DNA of 64,000 bases, from the NCBI RefSeq assembly GCF_022605725.1, contig NC_065548.1, positions 39,487,131 through 39,551,130 of the forward strand, in the 5' to 3' direction. The notes beneath the pieces were generated by a model. That model searched no databases. It was not told where the DNA came from and saw only the letters and a program-made list of their open reading frames with translations. Shown piece after piece: positions 56,207 to 64,000 of this stretch (position 1 is the stretch's first letter; each line of letters begins with the position of its first letter). Source of the DNA: Anthonomus grandis grandis. Its lineage: Eukaryota > Arthropoda > Insecta > Coleoptera > Curculionidae. The position numbers and the translations under genes were made by a program.

Positions 56207-59200
56207 TCAGAACAACGTTTCAAAAAATGTTTGATTTTTCAATAAACATTGTTTGGTTTTGGCTTTGAAAATTTTTGGATAATTATAATATTTTTTCAAT
56301 TCAGCAGGCAGTGTGTTAAAAAGAACTGGTCCATAATAGGTTACAAATCTTTGGGTCACATTTGTACGTTTAAATGGAATAAACATATTTATCTCTTTTG
56401 TTGCTCTTGTGAGATAGTTGATAGAATCACTATTAATTAGTGATAATGTAGTATGAACATAGTTTAAAGTGGAATGGATATAAATATTTCTGACACTTAG
56501 TAAATTTAGATTATTATATAGTTCACCAGTTGAAAATCTATATGGTCTTTTAAATATTATTTTTAGTGCAGAATTTTGAGTGATTAACAACTTCTTTATA
56601 GTATTCTTATACGCGCAACCCCATATAATAATACAGTACCTTAAATTGGATTCTATTAGTGCGTTATATAAAGTTTTTAACATTTTTACATTTAGGATTT
56701 CACGTACCTGATACAATTTATAGAAAATATTCCTAATTTTTTTATTAACGAATGCAATATGTTCCTCCCATTTAAGATACTGATCCAGTATAACCCCCAG
56801 ATATTTGATTTTTTCAACTTTTTTTATTTTGATACAATTACATGCATCATTATGCGATAAGCAGTCATTATTATGAATAACAATCTCTGTGGGCGGTGGT
56901 TGATCTACTGACGTTGCGGAAAAACTCATATAATAAGTTTTATTAAAGTTTAAACTTAAAAGACTATTGTTAAGCCACTCATACATTTTACTAAGGCCAA
57001 TTTCGGCTTTTTTAAAGACTCTCTTCCAAGAATTATCAGAAAACAATAATGCAGTATCATCTGCGTACGAAATAACTTCGCAGTCGTCCAATAAGCTTCC
57101 TATACTATTAATATACACAAGGAAGAGTACTGGTCCCAGCACTGTCCCTTGTGGAACTCCGGTTTTAATGTATTTAGGAGAGCTCATTGTGTTATTAATC
57201 TTAACAAATTGTTTTCTATCTGATAAATAATTTTTTAATAAGCTAAAAGGCCCGTTTCGAATACCAATTTTTTCTTAACGGTTAAAGAGAATTTCATGTG
57301 AAACGGTATCGAAGGCTTTCGAAAGATCCATAAAAACTGCTAAACTTTTTTTTCTGTTTTGTAGATTAATGTTAATATTATTAACTAAATCAAATACGGC
57401 TTTCTCCGTATTTTTTTTATCTCGAAAACCATATTGCTTTTGATATAAAAGATTATTCTTTTCCAGGAAATTCATTATTCTTGACTTTAAACATTTTTCA
57501 AATATCTTAGCAAAGTTATTTATGAGAGAAATGGGTCTATAATTAGTAGTTTCATCACGATTATCTGATTTAAATATAGGAGATACCAGAGAGACTTTCC
57601 AATCAGAGGGTAAGTTAAACGTTGAAAATGATAAATTTATTAAGTAAACTAAAGGTTTTAAAATATGAACATGTATTCTTTTAATTAAATTTGTTGAAAT
57701 TTTATCTTCCCCTGGTGCTGAGTTATTTTTTAATGTTTTAATGTGCATTATAAGTTCATTTGTATTAACTGGAAAAAGAAACATGGAGTTAGGAATAATT
57801 TTAATTTTTTCTTTAAAACTCGATGAATTTTTATTGATATTTTTTTGAATTTTTGAACCTACATTTGTAAAAAACTCATTAAAGGTATTACTAATTGTTA
57901 CTTCATCTGTTATTATGTCATTATTTACTTTTATTTTAAAATTATTTTGAGGCGCTTTTTTTTGATGGTTGGTAATCTCATTAATAAATTTCCATGTTTT
58001 TTTGTAGTCATTTTTGGATTCATCTATCTTTAGCTTATAATAATTATTTTTTGCCAATTTCATTACCTTAGTTAAATTATTCCTAAATTTTTTATATTTT
58101 ATTTCATCGGCAATATTATGGTTCATGTTTAAAGATTTTTTCATGCTTTCCCTCTGTTTTATAGAATTAATAATACCCTGGGTTACCCAAGGCTTACGTT
58201 TTCTTGTTTTGCTATTTAGTGTTATAATATACGTGTGTTTCCTTAGAAAATATAAAATTTTATTTTTAAAACAGGTATATGACTCTTCTATATTGTTGTT
58301 TGTAAACACTTCTTCCCATATTTCTTTAGCCAGATCATTTTCTAAATTTGTGTAATTTATATTTGCTTTCCGTTGCGTGCTATTAAACTGGGCAATATTT
58401 TTTGTTACATTTTTAATAGATAGCTCAATAGGATAATGGTCAGTTAGATTAGTTTTAAAGATTAATGGTAAGATAGAGTTTTTTCTTAAATTAAACTGAT
58501 CTATTTTAAAAAATATATGATCGAGTGCTGTTTTAGAATTGTGGGTTTCTCTTGTTGCTTGATTTATGCACGACATATATCCATTTTGCGACATAACACT
58601 TAAATACTTAGTTACATTCATATCAGTTTCCTCCAAAATATTAATGTTAATATCCCCAATAAATATATTGCACATATTTTGCTTTCCTATAAATCCTTGT
58701 GTTTCCAGATCGTTTAAAAATAAGTTTAAATTTGTAGAAGGTGGTCTGTATACACCGGTAATACCCAAAGAAATATCGTTTATTTTTATAGTACAATGCA
58801 AGAAATTAGTTTCAGTTAGTTTTATTATTTGAGATATTGCATGCAAATTATTTTTTATATACATTACAACACCGTCATTTTTATTAAAAAAAGGGTTATT
58901 ATAAAAAATATCAAAACCAGCAAGCCTGAATGTGTCAACATTGCTAATTGTAAATGTTTCTGCCAACACTACAATATCGATTTTTGTGATATCCAATTCA
59001 TTCAAATAAATTATCAATTCATCAAAATTCTTTTGTAAGCTTCTGATATTAAAATGTATAATATTAAGCCCACCACTATCACCAAAAACTTCGCCAGCCC
59101 GTCCCATGTCATCCGCCAACACTACATCCAACCTGCTACCCTCCTCAACCTCATCACTAAATTCCAAAAAATTTGTCATCTTTAAGAAAAAAAAATTAAA

Positions 59201-59290
59201 TCTTAAATATTCTATCAAAAATATACCTAATATATAAGTTACAGAAAAAAGAAAGCAACAAAACACGTATTTTTTTAAGCAGCCAAACAT
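56207..59290 (-). pseudogene. LINE ORF2: endonuclease-reverse transcriptase, one stop codon
   Basis: A single frame from 59290 to 56207, broken only by TAA at 57275-57277. The likely start is the Met at 59179 (MTNFLEFSDEVEEG), because the upstream part is an unusual hydrophobic leader. The endonuclease shows NIIHFNIRSLQKNFDEL, VVLAETF, FIGDININILE, TDHYPIELSI. The RT shows NNSAPGEDKISTNLIKR, NYRPISLINNFAKIFEKCL, VFMDLSKAFDTVSHEILF, TGVPQGTVLGPVLFLVYINS and YADD (VISYADDTALLF). The C-terminus has YLGVILDQYLKWEEHI and FNTLPAELKKYYN. CR1/L2-related by block wording; clade not certain. Confidence 0.85.
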
Positions 59291-59971
59291 AATAAACCTC
59301 TATTATTTATTTAACTGCCCCAAAGAATTGAAATAAACAATAATTAATCGTTAATTGTTTTTATATAAAGGCTAGTTTAAACTAAAGAATCACTTTATGA
59401 AAATTATGAATAAATATCTATATAAGGTGATAAAGTCTCTAGGAGAAACCAATCATTACGAGTTAATTACTGGATTCTTGAAGCAAAAGTACAAAGAAAC
59501 TCGTGATTAAATAGCCATGTACACACAATAAAAACTCAATAAAAAGAAAAACAAATTTGAACAAAAGCATATCCTACTCATTGTAAAAAAAAAAGGAAAA
59601 GAAAAACCATACTTCAATAATTAAAGGTCCAAAAATAAACTAATATTGTTAGTTAAAAATTTGGAATTATACCTACATTATACATATTACCCTAGAAAAG
59701 TACCTATATTAAAGAGATATAAATATAATCTATAAACTGTTGAATTTAAATTGTAATTGTAATTATAACTGTAAATTTAAAGTTAATAGTGAAATTATTA
59801 GCAGGTAATATAAGATGTTCGTCTTTATTATTATGTGTAAATGTCCAAAATAAAATATGTACATATTCATAAACAAAACAGAGCTCATCCCATTCCCATA
59901 GGGGAATGTTTGGATTCTGAAATGTGTGCTTTTAAATACCATATAAATATAACAAAGAATTATACATACTT

Positions 59972-60607
59972 CTAAGCCTTAAGAGTATTAATATCCTCTA
60001 AATTCTGAATTCGATGCACAATATTATTTATTTTCACATACACAGCACCTTTAAAACACCACACCATTTTACTCGAGAATTTTTTGATAGCCGCGGTTAG
60101 AAGGCCAACGCGATACTGCGTTAGGTCCTCTTTGATTTGCATGTTTGTTGATTTTAAGTGTTTTCGGTTTTTTAAAACTGCACTCCGCACGGCATCGTCT
60201 GAGAATTTGAGAAGTACAGCCGGTGGGTTGTTACTAGGATTTTTGGAGGCAACACGACGACATGCTATAATTTGATTGTCTTTCAAATCATTGATGTACA
60301 TTTTTTTGAGGACATCCACAATTTTGCCACGAAGATTTTCATTTTCGGTTTGTGGAATACCAAAAACCCTAACATTAAAAGACCTTAATACCTGCTCCTG
60401 ATTGTCCAAGGCTTCAAAGAATTTAGAATTTTTACTGTTTAAGTCGGCTACTTCCCTTTTTAAATCACGGATGGCTTCCTCTTGTCTTTTAAGTCTTTCC
60501 TCGAATTTCGCCATGATTTTCTGGGAGACTTTGTCTGCAATTTCTTGTAGGAAGTTCTCTGTAAAAATTCCTTTGATATTTTTAAGATCAGCTCTTGACA
60601 GTACCAT
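59972..60607 (-). CDS. LINE ORF1 protein (coiled coil plus RRM-like domain)
   Basis: 211 residues without a break. The coiled coil is at about 20-75 (RLKRQEEAIRDLKREVADLN), then SFNVRVFGIPQTENENL, CRRVASKNPSNNPPAVLLKF, AVRSAVLKNRKHL, MQIKEDLTQYRVGLL. Homologous end to end with the ORF1 at 51448-52098. It probably binds its own RNA together with ORF2 protein. Confidence 0.8.
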   Translation of the reverse strand: MVLSRADLKNIKGIFTENFLQEIADKVSQKIMAKFEERLKRQEEAIRDLKREVADLNSKNSKFFEALDNQEQVLRSFNVRVFGIPQTENENLRGKIVDVLKKMYINDLKDNQIIACRRVASKNPSNNPPAVLLKFSDDAVRSAVLKNRKHLKSTNMQIKEDLTQYRVGLLTAAIKKFSSKMVWCFKGAVYVKINNIVHRIQNLEDINTLKA

Positions 60608-62063
60608 TCTAACCTCAAATTTTCTTCAATCCATATTAGTCGAATTACTGTGAAATTATTACAGTATTTCAAGATTCCTCACAACAGGCACGTCTTGATG
60701 TTAAAACTGTACTTTTTAGTAATGTTTCGGTATATAAAAAATGTTATTTGCAGTTAAAAAACTTAAATTTCTTAGCAGCTACTTAAAACGCGTTCGTTTA
60801 CTTGTAAAGCGCCATCTAATCCCTGACTTAGAATGTAAGAATAGTAAATGCCAGAATAAAAGAAAAATATTAATGGAGCGACCCAACTTACTACACTGGA
60901 GATATAAATACCTTCGTAAAATACGGAAATATCGTCAAGAAAAACGGAATATTGTTTATTTGGATGAGACCTGGGTAGACAACGACCTAACTTTTAAGAA
61001 ATGCTGGCAGAGCGACACGACAGGTAAGTGAAATATAGCTATAATCTTATAAGATAACAAAGTAATCATCATAGTTTATATACTTATAATAAAATTATTT
61101 TTCTGCCAGGAATAAATTTTTAATTTGTGGATTCAAAAAACTTAGACCCACATTTCAAAATTGTGGAAATATGCAAAAATCCGTGAAAATACATATTTCA
61201 GTATTTTAGGGTCTGTGTAAATAAAAATAAATTATAAAAACACAAACAATATGTACAAAAATTTTTTTACATATATTTTAGGTCGACTGATAATTATGCA
61301 TGCTGGTTTAGTAAATGGATTTGTTGACAACGCGTGTTTAATATTTAAAGCGGGGTTAGCTACTGGCGACTACCATGGCCAGATGAACAAGGAAAATTTT
61401 ACTCGGTGGCTTACAGAAAAACTGCTTCCTAATATACCGCCCAATTCAGTAATCGTTTATGATAATGCTCCGTATCACTCCGTCCAAGAGGATAAGACTC
61501 CAACCAAGTCATTTTTGAAAAAAGACATATTAGCTTGGTTAACGAAAAAAGGTATAGAATACAGGAGGTAAAAACAAATTTATGTTAAACTTAAAAAATA
61601 TTTTATAGGAATTAATCATGACGCGACCGCAAGAAAATTTGATTTGTTTGATCTAGTTCTACTCCACAAGCCTCCTGATCATGAAAAAAATTATGTAGTG
61701 GATCGTATTTTTAAATCACATGGCCATATACCAGTCCGAACGCCCCCTTATCTATGTGAATTGAACCCAATAGAGCTGGCTTGGGCAAAACTAAAATATA
61801 TTATAAGAAGCCGTAATACAACTGGAAACTTTAACCTAACGGCACTAAAAGAAGTGACCAATGAAGCTATGTCTTTAATATCCCCTCATGATTGGCAGAC
61901 ATTTTGCCAACATGTTAAGGATATTGAAGACAAATTTTGGGAGAATGATCAGGTTATGGAAGAAATTGAACCCGTGGTAATAACTCTAAGTCAAGATGAT
62001 GATACTGAAAGTGAAGAGAGCAGTGACGATGATTATGCTTCCGATAACGAAGTTGAGAATTAG

Positions 62064-64000
62064 TTGGATACATTACAGGTATAATTCCAGACAAAAACAA
62101 CATTTCAAAAAATATAACCCGTGAACCCTTTTATAATTTTATTATTGTTTACCTTTTATCTATCATTTATCCTCATAATACATTTCATATCATTTATCAT
62201 TTATTTAAAATTATTCACTTAGTAGCTACTTATCTAAACACGCTATATTAAATAGCGCATGCGTTTTGAGCATACCTAATTACTACAAATTTTGCTTCAA
62301 AAAGTTTCTTATTCCCAATCCGATTTTAAAGTAATTTGCACTTTTACATTGCCACTTTTTCTGTGCAACATGGTGGGGTCATCATCAACTTTGTTTTTCC
62401 TTATGGGCGCCATAAGGAAAAATGAATTTTTGCATTTTAAATAGTTCATTTAATTGCCTTTGCAATGATGTATCACGCGTGTATGTCAAAACATTATAAC
62501 ATTTGTCAATATTTGTAATTTTTTTTTTATTAGTCTACTACTTTGAACGGTTCTAGAATGGTTCCAATGAGAAACCCTAACACGACTATATTTACTATAA
62601 AATAATATTAGTTAATATTTTGTCGTTTTTTCGTTTCAGAGAATTGTATTTATTGCTATTGTTTAATAAATTCTTAACATTTTTTATTAAATATTAACAA
62701 ATATGTAAAAAGTATTCTTGGAGATTTTTAAAATCCGGCACTTAAAATGGTCATTTAAGAATGAAATCAGGCGTGGTTTATTTACAACTGGTTCCTCTCG
62801 CCGATGCCCCGTTGTTACTCTTTCGTTTGCCAATCATTATTTAAGTAGGTAAAATATAAATAGTTAATACAATTAGTATGGCCTGATATAGCATTATCTT
62901 TTATTTTTATAATATTTTTTTTCTTTTTTAAAGCCTAAGATAAGCTAAATTTTTTTTTATAAATCTACCTAAGTTTAACGACGGCATTTTTATCTTAGCC
63001 AGCGAAGCAGTAAATGCAGATTTTTCTGATTCATTTTACGCCATTAAGACTTATTAATTTAACCTAAAACTTTTATATCAAAGTTCTCTGAGGAAAATAA
63101 GCCATATGTTAACTAGTATATTTTTTTCTTAATTCTTTAACAAAAAGAAAATTTAAATATACGGGAGGAGTGTTTAGAGTGTTTTCATATTTTACACTGA
63201 AAATTTTATCAGTCTGACCTGAATGTTTTATTTTGTACCCCTGAGTTTCGGATCGACTAGCATAACTAAGTAGACCAAATCTGGAAGAAAATCGTGTTGG
63301 TCAGAAGTTACTATAAGAACTAAAGAAAAATCGTATATTTTGCTAGATCACTGTGTAATTCGGTTATAAAGGGTGATAGATTAATAAATTTAAAAGGTGC
63401 ACTTTTCTTCTTTATACAGAGGACCTATCTGTCATTTTAAATGATAATAATTTTTAAATAGTTTATTAAAGCAAACCTTCAGCGAATAACGTCGTAAGTA
63501 TATTTCGATAATCTTCAAAATTTCTTCGATTCTTTTTGAGATTTTGATATTTCTTCGACTATCTTTAAAAACCTATTATTTTTGTATTTTTAAATCGACT
63601 CCATGAACAGCGATTATAATTTTGTTGTTGTAGTGACTTTCAGTGTATCTAGACAATAGACAAATATTGATTTCCATACACTTGACAAGTATCAAATATT
63701 GTCAAATAATACTAAATAAACGCTGCAATATCACAAACTAGCCTAAAAAACCCCTAAAAACAAAAAGAAAAGAAAAATAAAAATTAAGTATGATTAAAAA
63801 ACATAATAATAAATGATAATACCACTATTAAATGTATAACAAACAAAACAAGTATCTGATTAAGGAAGTAGAGATGAGACGCCGTAAGTCCAATAAAAAG
63901 AATATATCTAAATGGTAACTTAACAACTTTATTTTGTTTGATTGTTTTGTTATGTATTTTAACAACTAAATTTTTATTTAAGCCGGTGACACTAAAAAAT
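62064..64000. other. AT-rich right flank, nothing recognised
   Basis: Immediately after the DDE gene stop this is presumably 3' untranslated or terminal transposon sequence. I looked for an inverted match to the DNA before 55220 and found none. No further ORF, RNA gene or repeat is supported up to the window end. Confidence 0.4.

Larger units (their letters stand above)
55837..60843 (-). mobile_element. Almost intact 5-kb LINE inserted in exon 2 of the DDE gene
   Basis: Minus-strand LINE with ORF1 and ORF2. Its 3' tail carries TTTGAA repeats and about 24 A (T-run at 55837-55860). The DDE gene reads ...TGGCGTAA to 55836 and resumes GTAAATGCC at 60844, so GTAA is duplicated and the exon reads through (FFWR then KCQNKRKI) when the LINE is removed. 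The only coding lesion is one stop in ORF2. It is full length or nearly so. Confidence 0.85.
55220..62063 (+). pseudogene. Intron-containing IS630/mariner-like DDE transposase gene, interrupted by a LINE
   Basis: Exon 1 (55220-55290) encodes MRNISKCGKTIRSQAREVIA and ends at GTAAGT. Exon 2 runs from 55460 to 55836 and, beyond the LINE, 60844-61023; it holds a helix-turn-helix part (YTGVGESTVRRIHLED), FKVVPTTRKLIQKLREDSNF, and NIVYLDETWVDND (Asp at 60963). Exon 3 (61282-61551) carries VIVYDNAPYHSVQ (Asp at 61461). Exon 4 (61609-62063) has TPPYLCELNPIELAWAKLK (Glu at 61773) and an acidic tail. All junctions are GT-AG and join in frame. The second Asp and the Glu are 84 residues apart, against about 34-41 in ordinary Tc1/mariner. 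A missing base near 55500 breaks exon 2. It could be a multi-copy transposon-derived family or a domesticated gene; no terminal repeats are seen. Confidence 0.75.

Noticed and set aside
60741..61031. ORF starting MLFAVKKLKFLSSYLK as a gene start
   Set aside because: The first part is LINE 5' untranslated DNA; real coding resumes only at 60844 as the rest of DDE exon 2.
1..64000. tRNA, rRNA or conserved host protein genes
   Set aside because: Nothing with a tRNA cloverleaf, rRNA core or non-transposon protein domain could be recognised by eye; absence is not proven.

Overview
The window looks like intergenic, transposon-packed DNA from an AT-rich animal genome, most likely an insect. The reasons are the long AT-rich spacers, GT-AG introns, and a repertoire of DIRS and BEL/Pao retroelements, CR1-like and RNase H-bearing LINEs, DD41D mariners, MULE, P-like, hAT and Transib/RAG1-like DNA transposons. 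The order cannot be fixed from sequence alone. I see no convincing host gene. Nearly all coding sequence is transposon-derived and most of it carries frameshifts or stops.

Layout. 1-1099 is the gag-like ORF of a DIRS-type element running off the left edge (minus strand). 3181-3490 is a 120-bp tandem repeat. 5319-11752 is a Mutator-like element (MULE) with 43-bp inverted repeats and a 9-bp target duplication; its minus-strand gene joins C2H2 finger exons to a MULE transposase. A mariner (6152-8346) sits inside it. The MULE itself lies beside or within BEL/Pao sequence, whose pol remnant follows (11880-14058, minus). 15826-17810 is a second mariner of the same family. 19320-22330 is a degraded CR1-like LINE, 22608-23520 a THAP-like gene fragment with a MITE in its intron, 26398-27960 a decayed R1/Jockey-type LINE, and 29651-30515 a non-autonomous hAT with a perfect 8-bp duplication.

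The most interesting object is 32739-35659, a Transib/RAG1-like transposon inserted into a third mariner (31772-36012). It has a 5-bp CGACG duplication and termini beginning CACAGTG, the consensus heptamer of V(D)J recombination signals. An ACAAAA block follows 13 bp inside one heptamer and 23 bp inside the other, an asymmetry reminiscent of 12/23 signals. Its protein carries RAG1-like landmarks: D in GFDGSSGH, CxxC, HKVLVH, and E in the IGQLAEDALEARHK segment.

36582-43630 is a P-like transposon with a THAP-domain transposase, containing an inverted-repeat-bounded block, a 5'-truncated RNase H-type LINE (with target duplication) and a 715-bp foldback MITE. 45225-46219 holds mariner and LINE scraps. 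47146-53690 is a broken DIRS element (spliced gag, RT, tyrosine recombinase) split by a CR1-like LINE (48204-52345). 54402-54850 is a gag-like scrap. 55220-62063 is an intron-containing DDE transposase-like gene, interrupted in exon 2 by an almost intact 5-kb LINE (55837-60843).

The window therefore records several rounds of nested insertion: mariner into MULE, MULE into apparent BEL/Pao sequence, Transib into mariner, LINE and MITE into P-like, LINE into DIRS, and LINE into DDE gene. Motif and family assignments rest on recognition by eye; no search was run.
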